A DNA stretch of 16,390 nucleotides from the NCBI GenBank assembly GCA_025354065.1, contig JANXNM010000176.1, forward strand, positions 1-16,390, read 5' to 3'. The notes beneath the pieces are model-generated. The model was not told the origin of the DNA. It made no database searches and saw only the letters and a list, made by a program, of their open reading frames with translations. Position numbers and translations under genes: made by a program. Position 1 is the first letter of the stretch, and each line of letters opens with the position of its first letter. Shown one piece after another: positions 7,182 through 13,840 of this stretch. Source of the stretch: Synechococcales cyanobacterium 340R_concoct_173_sub (lineage in GTDB: Bacteria > Cyanobacteriota > Cyanobacteriia > Leptolyngbyales > Leptolyngbyaceae).

Positions 7182-9848
7182 TTACTCGATCGATCGCACC
7201 ACCGCCACACTCTGACCCGCCACTAACTCAATCTGTTCGCCTTTGTCTTCCCGAACGCCCAAGGGAATCTGTTCAATGGCGAGTCTCAACCACTGATGAT
7301 CTTGAGTCCCAATCGCGATCGAGGTTTCCGGGAAAGCCACGGTCATTCCGACAACAACATCAGATTTTTGGGTGAATTGGAAAACATGCTGGCCTAAATC
7401 GCCGAAATTACAAAGCTTCAAAACGCCCACAGTCATCCGTTTGCCGTAGCCCTGGGCGGATAGCATCAAGAACTCATCCTCATAACCCGCAATAGCCCAG
7501 CCCACAAAACGTTCCAGCTTCAAGACTTTAGTAAGTTGCCCACCTGTGGCCGTACGACTAGTCAGAGGCAAGGTATCTCGGTTAATCTCGACTCGCATCA
7601 CACGACCCATACTCGTACAAACTACCAACTGATCGCCTTCTTCGACCAATCCCATGTGACAGACCCGATCGTCGTCTTTTAGTTTAAACGCCACTAAGCC
7701 GCGATTGGTCACATCGGACAATTCAGATAAGGCAATTCGTTTAATTTTTCCCTGTTTTGTCAACATTAACAGCGCTTGATTTTCTGCATCATCCGGCAAA
7801 GTAAAAAGAGCCACGATCGCCCCATTCTCGGTCCCAGCACTGCTCGGCAAACAGGACAACAATGAAACACCGTCACCTTTTGGAATATCCTTTACAGCCA
7901 GAGGATATATTTTGCCTTGAGCCGTCAAGACTAGCAGCCCTTCATTGAGCATCAGAAATTCGGTTTGCACCGTCGGGTCTTCAACGGGCGTGAAGGCTTC
8001 TTCCAACTCCTGGATCGACAATGCATGATCGGCTTCATATCCAGTCAACCCCACGCGTCTAATCAATCCGCCATGGGTCAGTTCGATCGCATTCTCCTCT
8101 TCTTCTAGTTCCAGAACCTTGGGCGCAGGTTTAACGATCGGTTTAAATGATCTTGGAATAGCGATCGCCGATGACAGGTCTGGGGCGGGAGACTCTACTT
8201 CGATTGGCAACTCTTCGGCGATAATATCGACAACCACCTCATCAAGCAGTTCATCAGTCACCACCACATTTTTCGCGATCGTCGGAACCACCGCTTCGAC
8301 TTTTGGCGATCGGGTTTTCGGAATTTTAACAGTCTTAGGCGGTGTATTGCTCTGAACAATTCGGGTACGACGCGCATCGCCAAATTGTTTTTTTAACGAT
8401 CGCAAGTCCTTTTTCATCGCCTTGAGCAATTCATGACGATCGTTCAAAACTTTCTGCAACCCTGCAACCTTAACCGTCAATTCCTGAAATTCTTTTTGAA
8501 GATTAGTGCGCTCTAATCCAGTCAAACGGCGCAATGGCATTCCCAACACCGCATCCGCCTGACGATCGCTCATGTCAAAACGATCTTGCATAGTCAATTT
8601 TGCCGTGGTGCCATCGGGCGAATTTCGCAAAATATCAATCACATCATCCAAATTAGACAGCGCCAATAACCAACCTTCCACAATGTGCTGACGGCTTTCT
8701 AATTGATCGAGTTCGTAGCGATAACGCTTGGTCAGGGTTTCTTCACGAAAGGCCAAAAACTCTTGAAGGGCTTCCCGCAAGGTCATTTGCTTGGGTTTAC
8801 GATCGGTCAAGGCCAACATGATGGTCCCGAAGGTATTTTGTAAAGCTGTTTGACGGTGCAAATCATCCAGAATTTTTTGAGTATTAGCATCACGTTTCAA
8901 TTCAATTACAACCCGAATCCCTTCGCGATCGCTCTCATCCCGCAGGTCCGAAATTCCAACAATTTTCCCAGCATTAACCAATTCTGCAATTTTTTCAATC
9001 AACCCCGCTTTATTCACCTGATAGGGCAATTCCGTGATGATGATGGCACTTCGGCGATGTTTGCCCTTGCCCACGGACATTTCTTCAATGTTATGCACTC
9101 CCCGCACAATAATACTACCACGACCCGTGAGATAGGCTTCCCGAATACCATCCGTGCCCATAATCACGCCGCCCGTGGGGAAATCAGGACCGGGAATCAG
9201 CTTCAACAGTTTTTCATCGGGCAATTCTGGATTGTCAATCAGGGCAATCAATCCATCCACTATCTCATTCAGGTTGTGGGGCGGAATATTGGTCGCCATT
9301 CCCACCGCGATACCTGAAGAACCATTTAGCAATAAGAATGGCAATTGGGCTGGAAGTACGGTTGGCTCTTGCTGCGAGTTGTCAAAGTTGCCCACGAAGT
9401 CCACGGTCGCTTCGCCGATTTCCGTCAACATGGCCTCGTTACCAATCGGAGCTAGGCGAGTTTCCGTATACCGCATAGCAGCGGGCGGATCGTTGTCCAC
9501 CGAGCCAAAATTGCCGTGCCCTCCCAAGAGCGGATATCGGGTCGAAAATTCTTGAACCAACCGCACCAGCGCATCATACACCGATTGGTCGCCGTGGGGA
9601 TGATACTTACCCAACACATCCCCCACAACGCGGGCACATTTTCTAAAGGGCCGATCGGGCGTTAATCCTAGCTCATGCATTGCATAAAGAATGCGTCTGT
9701 GAACGGGTTTTAGGCCATCTCGGACATCCGGTAAGGCGCGCCCGACGATCACGCTCATGGCGTATTCCAAATAGGACTGCTGCATCTCCTGATGAAGGGC
9801 AGTCGGGATAATTTGTCCTGATTTAAGAATATCGAGCTGGTTTGCCAT
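7182..9848 (-). CDS. gyrA: Type IIA topoisomerase subunit A (GyrA-family; GyrA-box not seen)
   Basis: This is the DNA-cutting subunit of a type IIA topoisomerase, working with a GyrB/ParE partner not in this window. Of 888 residues, 1 to about 489 form the breakage-reunion core. The winged-helix/tower domain includes the active-site Tyr127 in [20 protein letters not shown] at 83-92 corresponds to the E. coli quinolone-resistance region, with Gln88 where E. coli GyrA has Ser83. Residues about 490-590 are a Pro/Val/Glu-rich linker not expected in the family. A beta-pinwheel C-terminal domain starts at Thr591 (THGGLIRRV) with several repeated blades. I find no GyrA-box (QRRGGxG), which gyrase needs for DNA wrapping. 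This may be the second, ParC-like paralogue that many cyanobacteria carry rather than true gyrase A. There is no clear Shine-Dalgarno before the ATG. Confidence 0.9.
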   Translation of the reverse strand: MANQLDILKSGQIIPTALHQEMQQSYLEYAMSVIVGRALPDVRDGLKPVHRRILYAMHELGLTPDRPFRKCARVVGDVLGKYHPHGDQSVYDALVRLVQEFSTRYPLLGGHGNFGSVDNDPPAAMRYTETRLAPIGNEAMLTEIGEATVDFVGNFDNSQQEPTVLPAQLPFLLLNGSSGIAVGMATNIPPHNLNEIVDGLIALIDNPELPDEKLLKLIPGPDFPTGGVIMGTDGIREAYLTGRGSIIVRGVHNIEEMSVGKGKHRRSAIIITELPYQVNKAGLIEKIAELVNAGKIVGISDLRDESDREGIRVVIELKRDANTQKILDDLHRQTALQNTFGTIMLALTDRKPKQMTLREALQEFLAFREETLTKRYRYELDQLESRQHIVEGWLLALSNLDDVIDILRNSPDGTTAKLTMQDRFDMSDRQADAVLGMPLRRLTGLERTNLQKEFQELTVKVAGLQKVLNDRHELLKAMKKDLRSLKKQFGDARRTRIVQSNTPPKTVKIPKTRSPKVEAVVPTIAKNVVVTDELLDEVVVDIIAEELPIEVESPAPDLSSAIAIPRSFKPIVKPAPKVLELEEEENAIELTHGGLIRRVGLTGYEADHALSIQELEEAFTPVEDPTVQTEFLMLNEGLLVLTAQGKIYPLAVKDIPKGDGVSLLSCLPSSAGTENGAIVALFTLPDDAENQALLMLTKQGKIKRIALSELSDVTNRGLVAFKLKDDDRVCHMGLVEEGDQLVVCTSMGRVMRVEINRDTLPLTSRTATGGQLTKVLKLERFVGWAIAGYEDEFLMLSAQGYGKRMTVGVLKLCNFGDLGQHVFQFTQKSDVVVGMTVAFPETSIAIGTQDHQWLRLAIEQIPLGVREDKGEQIELVAGQSVAVVRSIE

Positions 9849-10193
9849 GATCGTACGGGGAGGACTGAACTAAAAGGTTGATGAGGATTGATTCAAATAT
9901 CCGTAGACACTCTTATCACGATTTTGGAGATTACTGGTGAAACCAGTAGTGAAGACTAGCGGCGAAGATCCGTGCCTAACTCTAAATTTAACGATGAAGA
10001 ATGCTGGATTGCAACACACATTTAGGCGATCGGGACAAAAAGTAGGAGAAAATAAAGCATCCATTTAGACTGCCCTTAACCCTAAGATACTTCGCTAAAC
10101 CGATTCGGGGCTGTATCCTATGGCCATAGAGAAATGCAGTCTTGACCTTAACGCTGTTTTTATTGATCTACTTTGAATTGGATACCTAAAATC
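9849..10193. other. Divergent intergenic region between gyrA and the response regulator
   Basis: These 345 bases must hold the leftward gyrA promoter and a rightward promoter. TTGACC at 10142-10147 would serve as a -35 for the response regulator, but no good -10 stands at 16-18 bases. A perfect hairpin at 9932-9948 is listed separately. The leftward ORF at 9870-10064 does not look like a protein. I see no RNA gene. Confidence 0.55.
9932..9948. repeat. Perfect 7-bp inverted repeat in the gyrA leader region
   Basis: TACTGGT, a 3-base spacer (GAA), then ACCAGTA form a perfect dyad 84 bases before the gyrA start codon. It could be a protein-binding site or an mRNA hairpin in the gyrA leader. No T-run follows, so it is not an intrinsic terminator. 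Confidence 0.5.
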
Positions 10194-10622
10194 ATGCCTG
10201 AATTACCAACACCCTTTGCTCAGACCATATTGTTAGTTGAAGATGATCCGACGAATGTTCGGGTATTTTCAAAGATTCTCAACAAGCGGGGGGGGCTAAA
10301 TGTCCGCCATACGGAGAATGTGGAAGAAGTTTTGGCCATAGCGCAAGCCCAAGAAGTGGACTTGGTGTTGATGGATGTTTCGCTCTCCCACAGCATGTAT
10401 CAAGGGAAGTCAGTGGACGGCATTCGGTTGACCCAAATATTGAAGGCAGACCCGAAAACCGCTAATCTTCCGGTAGTGCTGGTGACGGCCCATGCGATGG
10501 ATGGCGATCGGGAAAATTTCCTGACCAAAAGTGGGGCTGATGATTATATTTCTAAACCCGTAACTGACCACGAGGCATTCGTTAAGCAAATTCGATCGCT
10601 CCTTCCGCCCTTAAGCGAATGA
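10194..10622 (+). CDS. Stand-alone receiver-domain response regulator
   Basis: This is a CheY-like single-domain regulator of 142 residues, with no output domain. The receiver signature is complete: acidic pocket Glu16-Asp17-Asp18 in LLVEDDPTN, phospho-acceptor Asp61 in LVLMDVS, Thr98 in VLVTAHAM, and Lys121-Pro122 in YISKP. The loop after Asp61 (SLSHSMYQGKSVDG) is several residues longer than the usual D-x-x-M-P-x-M-D-G turn. It probably passes phosphate or binds a partner rather than binding DNA itself. No histidine kinase gene is nearby, so the input signal is unknown. I preferred ATG 10194 to an upstream in-frame TTG at 10173. A DUF4340-like gene follows after 57 bases. Confidence 0.9.
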   Translation: MPELPTPFAQTILLVEDDPTNVRVFSKILNKRGGLNVRHTENVEEVLAIAQAQEVDLVLMDVSLSHSMYQGKSVDGIRLTQILKADPKTANLPVVLVTAHAMDGDRENFLTKSGADDYISKPVTDHEAFVKQIRSLLPPLSE

Positions 10623-10679
10623 TTTTCCAGGGAATCTATCTAGTAAGTTTGTACTCTTTTGCTCCGAGTTTGGCAAGTC

Positions 10680-11267
10680 ATGAAATTATTGCGTACTCCG
10701 TTACTCTTGATGGCAGCAGCGGCGGGGCTAGCGGGTGTGGTTTATGGTATTGAATTTCATCGTCCCCCGACTCGCTCTCAGACCACTGTGAGTCCGACGA
10801 CTGCGACGAGTCCAGCCCGGTTATTTGAGTTTCAGGAGCGCGAGATTCAGGGGCTATTAATTAAGACGGGGGAGACGGTGGTGGTTCTGGAAAAAGAAAA
10901 GACTTGGATGGTCCGATCGCCCTTGCCTATGGTTCCAGCGAATGAAGCCGTTGTGGCGTTTTTAACGAATTTATTGATGTCTCCCCGAGAACGTGTGATT
11001 CAGGTTCCAGCGACGCGCCGATCGGAGTTTGGGCTAGATCAACCGCTAGCAACGATCGAAATAACGACGGTCAATCAACAGCGTCATAGGCTAATTTTGG
11101 GACGGTTAAATTTCGATCGGACTGGATTGTATGCGTTAGTTGATCCGTCCGTGAACCCAAATGCAGATCTCTCGGTCATGGTGGTGCCGACGAGTTTTGA
11201 AAGTGCTGTGATGCGTGATGGATTAGAATGGCGAAACTCGGTAACCCCTGGTAGGAAATCGAAATAG
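10680..11267 (+). CDS. Membrane-anchored DUF4340-like protein
   Basis: This protein of 195 residues starts MKLLRTPLLLMAAAAGLAGVV, an N-terminal hydrophobic anchor or uncleaved signal with no good signal-peptidase site. A Ser/Thr/Pro linker (about residues 30-45) follows. The remainder is a soluble beta-rich domain with segments such as IQGLLIKTGETVVVLEKE, the hallmark block EFGLDQPLATIEI, and HRLILGRLNFDRTGLYALVD. These match my memory of DUF4340, where short beta repeats with GLxxP and G-x-YALV motifs recur. The biochemical role is unknown; the domain probably faces the periplasm or lumen. I chose ATG 10680 because the upstream TTG at 10659 adds only seven residues and no better ribosome site. 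It sits 57 bases after the response regulator and 69 before purU, on the same strand. Confidence 0.75.
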   Translation: MKLLRTPLLLMAAAAGLAGVVYGIEFHRPPTRSQTTVSPTTATSPARLFEFQEREIQGLLIKTGETVVVLEKEKTWMVRSPLPMVPANEAVVAFLTNLLMSPRERVIQVPATRRSEFGLDQPLATIEITTVNQQRHRLILGRLNFDRTGLYALVDPSVNPNADLSVMVVPTSFESAVMRDGLEWRNSVTPGRKSK

Positions 11268-11336
11268 AATTATCGAATAATCTGAAGACGAGGCACAATA
11301 AGAACGATCGTATTAGTGTTCTAGCGAAGTTCTTTC

Positions 11337-12188
11337 ATGTCCGCCACTGCCACAATCCTCTTCTCCTGTCCCGACCAAAAAGGGTTAGTCGCCAAACTTG
11401 CCAATTTCATCTATTCAAATGGTGGGAATATCATTCAGGCCGACCAGCATACCGACTTCTCGGCCCAACTGTTCATCACTCGGATTGAATGGCAATTAGA
11501 CGGATTCAACTTACCGCGAGGTGTGATTAAACCTGCTTTTAGTGCGATCGCAGCGCCTATGAATGCAACCTGGCAGATTCATTTCTCAGAAGTAATTCCA
11601 CGCATGGCCATTTGGGTGAGTAAGCAGGACCATTGTTTATTAGATTTGCTATGGCGACAAAAGGCAGGGGAATTGAATGGATCGGTATCATTAATTTTGA
11701 GCAATCATTTAGATCTAAAACCGATCGCAGATCAATTTGGTATTGACTATTACTATATTCCCATCACCAAAGACACCAAAGCTCAGCAAGAACTCAAACA
11801 ACTCGAATTGCTCCAACATCACCAGATCAATTTGGTTGTATTGGCGAAGTATATGCAAGTGTTGTCTGCGGATTTTGTTGAAAAATTTCCCTGCGTCATC
11901 AACATTCACCATTCATTTCTCCCTGCGTTTGCCGGAGCCAATCCCTATCAGCGGGCCTACGATCGTGGGGTCAAAATAATAGGAGCGACGGCCCATTACG
12001 CAACTCCTGACCTAGATGAAGGCCCAATTATTGAACAGGATGTGATTCGGGTGACGCACCGAGATGACACAAAGGATTTGATTCGCAAGGGCAAAGATCT
12101 AGAACGAATGGTACTAGCACGGGCGGTTCGATCGCACCTTCAACATCGCGTGTTGGTCTACGGAAACCGGACTGTCGTATTTGCTTAA
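11337..12188 (+). CDS. purU: Formyltetrahydrofolate deformylase
   Basis: PurU hydrolyses 10-formyltetrahydrofolate to formate and tetrahydrofolate, balancing one-carbon pools and feeding formate to purine synthesis. The 283 residues split into an N-terminal ACT regulatory domain (about 1-80; ATILFSCPDQKGLVAKLANF) and a PurN-like formyltransferase domain (about 88-283). The catalytic triad of that fold is visible: Asn189 and His191 in INIHHSFLPAF, and Asp227 in ATPDLDEGPI. The block RKGKDLERMVLARAV near 250-264 is typical of PurU. Length is normal for the family. The ATG at 11337 puts the ACT domain at the usual distance. Downstream, about 145 bases separate it from the hicB start, with no visible terminator. 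Confidence 0.95.
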   Translation: MSATATILFSCPDQKGLVAKLANFIYSNGGNIIQADQHTDFSAQLFITRIEWQLDGFNLPRGVIKPAFSAIAAPMNATWQIHFSEVIPRMAIWVSKQDHCLLDLLWRQKAGELNGSVSLILSNHLDLKPIADQFGIDYYYIPITKDTKAQQELKQLELLQHHQINLVVLAKYMQVLSADFVEKFPCVINIHHSFLPAFAGANPYQRAYDRGVKIIGATAHYATPDLDEGPIIEQDVIRVTHRDDTKDLIRKGKDLERMVLARAVRSHLQHRVLVYGNRTVVFA

Positions 12189-12257
12189 ACAGCGGTTGAT
12201 TAAACAGGCCGTAGAGGTGCCGATCGGCTGCAATTCCAAATTCGGAGTGAGCTTAGG

Positions 12258-12268
12258 TCGTTCTAACG
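12258..12268 (+). repeat. 11-bp direct repeat, copy 1, upstream of hicB
   Basis: TCGTTCTAACG occurs here and again at 12762-12772, just past hicA. The copies are in the same orientation and have different bases on both sides. The core is also a dyad (CGTT-CT-AACG); this copy extends it by one base pair and lies just above the hicB promoter, so it might also serve as an operator. Confidence 0.6.
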
Positions 12269-12297
12269 ATCGGTAGTTCTCCGTCCCTCTCATTCGC

Positions 12298-12303
12298 TAT
12301 AAT
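12298..12303 (+). promoter_or_regulatory. -10 element of the hicBA promoter
   Basis: A perfect TATAAT lies 30 bases before the hicB ATG, which would give a 5' leader of roughly 20-25 bases. No good -35 hexamer stands 16-18 bases upstream, so the promoter may be weak or regulated. The dyad at 12258-12269 is close enough to bind a regulator. Confidence 0.5.
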
Positions 12304-12333
12304 TCAGCCATCAACCTTAGCCATACATTCACT

Positions 12334-12537
12334 ATGAAACGTAAACTCACAACCAGTGTTTGGAAAGAAGCAGAATGGTTCGTCGCCCAATGTATTGAAG
12401 TCGATGTCGCTAGTCAAGGTGAAACCCAAGAACTTGCGATCGTTAATCTACAAGAAGCCTTGGAACTCCATTTTGAGGCTCCCTGTGCAACTCGCTTCCC
12501 AAAAATGCAACTCATTGAAGTGGAAATCGCCGCATGA
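12334..12537 (+). CDS. hicB: HicB-family antitoxin (short form)
   Basis: This is the antitoxin of a type II HicBA pair, which binds and masks the HicA RNase. Its 67 residues make up a single degraded RNase-H-like HicB domain. The family signature is clear: EAEWFVAQCIEVDVASQGET, then AIVNLQEALELHFE. There is no added ribbon-helix-helix or helix-turn-helix domain at the C-terminus, so if the pair represses its own promoter, DNA binding must come from elsewhere. The stop codon overlaps the hicA start, so translation is coupled. Antitoxin first is the less common order for hic loci as a whole. A perfect TATAAT lies 30 bases upstream. An ORF in another frame at 12356-12562 is a shadow. Confidence 0.9.
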   Translation: MKRKLTTSVWKEAEWFVAQCIEVDVASQGETQELAIVNLQEALELHFEAPCATRFPKMQLIEVEIAA

Positions 12538-12749
12538 AGCCACTTCCCTATCGAGAAGTTAAACGCAAACTCGAAGCCGCAGGATTTACTCAAGTTAGCC
12601 AAAAGGGAAGTCACGTCAAATTTGTAAAAGAAACGGAGAACGAAACATTAACAGCAACAGTTCCTTGCCACCGCGAAGTAAGTGCTGGAACGTTACGAAG
12701 CATTTTGAGGCAAGCGAGTCTAACACTTGAGCTGTTTGAAGAACTTTAG
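12534..12749 (+). CDS. hicA: HicA-family mRNA interferase toxin
   Basis: HicA is a small dsRBD-fold ribonuclease that cleaves mRNA and tmRNA when HicB is lost, arresting growth. The 71 residues cover the whole family: VKRKLEAAGFTQVSQKGSHVKF with the catalytic His27 in GSH, then TVPCHREVSAGTLRSILRQA. Nothing looks truncated or mutated, so the toxin should be active. It starts at ATG 12534 inside the end of hicB (ATGA overlap). A second copy of the 11-bp repeat that precedes hicB begins 12 bases after its stop. The position between purU and moaC, beside a MITE-like element, suggests an acquired module. Confidence 0.92.
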   Translation: MKPLPYREVKRKLEAAGFTQVSQKGSHVKFVKETENETLTATVPCHREVSAGTLRSILRQASLTLELFEEL

Positions 12750-12761
12750 AAGGGCGATCGA

Positions 12762-12772
12762 TCGTTCTAACG
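12762..12772 (+). repeat. 11-bp direct repeat, copy 2, downstream of hicA
   Basis: Second copy of TCGTTCTAACG, 504 bases from the first and 12 bases past the hicA stop. The pair brackets the toxin-antitoxin genes with little extra sequence. That is the pattern expected of a target-site duplication or a recombination footprint, though chance is not excluded. Confidence 0.55.
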
Positions 12773-12815
12773 GGTTCATCTTAAGATTTTGAATTACTGG
12801 GTTACGTTAAAATTA

Positions 12816-12930
12816 GGGTAGTGCCATTATGTGAAGGGTAAAGAATAATCGGATATTCTCAGAAGCGGCGCGGTAAGCATTTGACGATTAAAGGCTGTTT
12901 TTCTCTGTCCTTTAAGTAAGGGCACTACCC
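12816..12930. mobile_element. 115-bp MITE-like element with terminal inverted repeats
   Basis: GGGTAGTGCC at 12816-12825 and its exact reverse complement at 12921-12930 form the ends. Beyond these 10 bases the arms still agree at 11 of the next 18 positions, giving an imperfect terminal repeat of about 28 bp. A smaller inverted repeat, TAATCG (12846-12851) and CGATTA (12885-12890), lies inside. There is no ORF, so it would depend on a transposase in trans, as MITEs do. I see no clean target duplication at the outer edges (TTA to the left, GTT to the right). The right end overlaps the last codons of moaC. I cannot assign an IS family. Confidence 0.6.
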
Positions 12931-13478
12931 GTTTTCTTATATTCAGAATTACTAACCGATCGAATATAGTTCCCCGACTTCCCCCCTGTTTTTTTCAGCA
13001 ACATAATCTGGCGAATCTCCATATTCTTATCCAACGCCTTAGCCATGTCATAAAGCGTTAGTGCCGCAACAGACACCGCCGTCAGCGCCTCCATCTCCAC
13101 GCCCGTCTCACCCTTAACTCGCACCGTCGCCGTAATCCGAAACCCTGGAAGTTTAACATCAGGAACAATTTGGACATCAACTTTGTGAAGCGGCAACAGA
13201 TGACACAACGGAATCAAGGCAGAAGTCTGCTTTGCGCCCATAATTCCCGCTAGCCGAGCCGTCCCCAAAACATCACCTTTGGGACTATTGCCCGCCAAAA
13301 TCGCCTCTAAAGTTTCCACTGCCATCCAAACCTCACCTTGAGCCACAGCCTCTCGGGCCGTGATGGGTTTAGCGGACACATCCACCATTTGGGCTTGTCC
13401 ATCAGAATCAAGATGGGTTAAGGCCGTGGGGGCGCTATCTGTCAGGTTTACCGGATTATTTTCAGAAATACTTTGCAT
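12912..13478 (-). CDS. moaC: Cyclic pyranopterin monophosphate synthase
   Basis: MoaC, with the radical-SAM enzyme MoaA, turns GTP into cyclic pyranopterin monophosphate, the first step of molybdenum cofactor synthesis. Key residues are in place: His93 in [14 protein letters not shown], the [23 protein letters not shown] block with Asp144 and Lys147, and the Gly-rich [11 protein letters not shown] near the end. At 188 residues it is longer than the usual 160 or so. About 17 extra residues lie at the N-terminus before [21 protein letters not shown]-terminal tail, [15 protein letters not shown], follows the normal end. The final GSALT and the TAA stop are encoded by the terminal repeat of the element at 12816-12930. 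No moaA is in the window. Confidence 0.94.
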   Translation of the reverse strand: MQSISENNPVNLTDSAPTALTHLDSDGQAQMVDVSAKPITAREAVAQGEVWMAVETLEAILAGNSPKGDVLGTARLAGIMGAKQTSALIPLCHLLPLHKVDVQIVPDVKLPGFRITATVRVKGETGVEMEALTAVSVAALTLYDMAKALDKNMEIRQIMLLKKTGGKSGNYIRSVSNSEYKKTGSALT

Positions 13479-13518
13479 TCTCTTAAAGGGTGTGATAATT
13501 TAATTGAGCCGAACGCAA

Positions 13519-13592
13519 GGGCTTGTAGCTCAGTGGACTAGAGCACGTGGCTACGGACCACGGTGTCGGGGGTTCGAATCCCTCCTGGCCCG
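13519..13592 (+). tRNA. tRNA-Arg (anticodon ACG)
   Basis: The 74 bases fold as a cloverleaf. Acceptor GGGCTTG pairs with CTGGCCC and G is the discriminator. The D-stem is GCTC/GAGC. Anticodon stem CGTGG/CCACG encloses loop CTACGGA, giving anticodon ACG at 13552-13554 (read as ICG, Arg CGU/CGC/CGA). T-stem GGGGG/CCCTC encloses TTCGAAT. CCA is not encoded. The sixth acceptor pair is a U-U mismatch (13524 with 13586), and the fifth is G-U. It is followed within 10 bases by a strong terminator. Confidence 0.95.
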
Positions 13593-13600
13593 TTCATTGT

Positions 13601-13638
13601 AAAGCGGAGAGAAGACTTAATTTTTCTCTCCGCTTTTT
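13601..13638 (+). terminator. Intrinsic terminator after tRNA-Arg
   Basis: A perfect 13-bp stem (AAAGCGGAGAGAA at 13601-13613, its complement at 13624-13636) encloses a 10-base loop and ends in a T-run. It starts 8 bases after the tRNA and would end that transcript. The symmetric A/T flanks let it also stop leftward transcription heading into moaC. Confidence 0.9.
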
Positions 13639-13761
13639 AAGTTTGAAATGACTTTACATTAAGTTTGAGCCAAGACAACGGTTCATGCATATGTTTATGC
13701 GTACAAAAATATCCGGGTTATCAGGATTAATCGTTTCAGGTGGCGAAAGCAAAAAGGATAC

Positions 13762-13770
13762 TGTTAAAAT
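13762..13770 (+). promoter_or_regulatory. Possible extended -10 for the TPR gene
   Basis: TG-T-TAAAAT fits an extended -10 (TGnTATAAT) with one mismatch, about 70 bases before the ATG at 13841. I see no matching -35. The placement between the tRNA terminator and the TPR gene is right for a promoter. Confidence 0.28.
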
Positions 13771-13840
13771 TGTTGTCCGTTAGCCTGTGTGTAGATTGAG
13801 TTGCGATCGTATCATTTTTCCAATCCCCCCTTGGCCAACT

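Noticed and set aside
8119..8355. 78-codon rightward ORF, Ser/Thr-rich and membrane-protein-like
   Set aside because: Antisense reading of the low-complexity GyrA linker; the composition follows from the linker's Val/Glu codons.
8850..9317. 155-codon rightward ORF, Asn/Phe/Gln-rich
   Set aside because: Lies antisense within the conserved catalytic core of the GyrA homologue; its odd composition is that of a shadow frame.
9870..10064. 64-codon leftward ORF upstream of gyrA
   Set aside because: No family likeness and no ribosome site; occupies the expected promoter region.
12219..12228. GCCGATCGGC palindrome after purU as a terminator
   Set aside because: Only 10 bp with no loop and no T-run; it contains the GATCG core that is over-represented throughout this genome.
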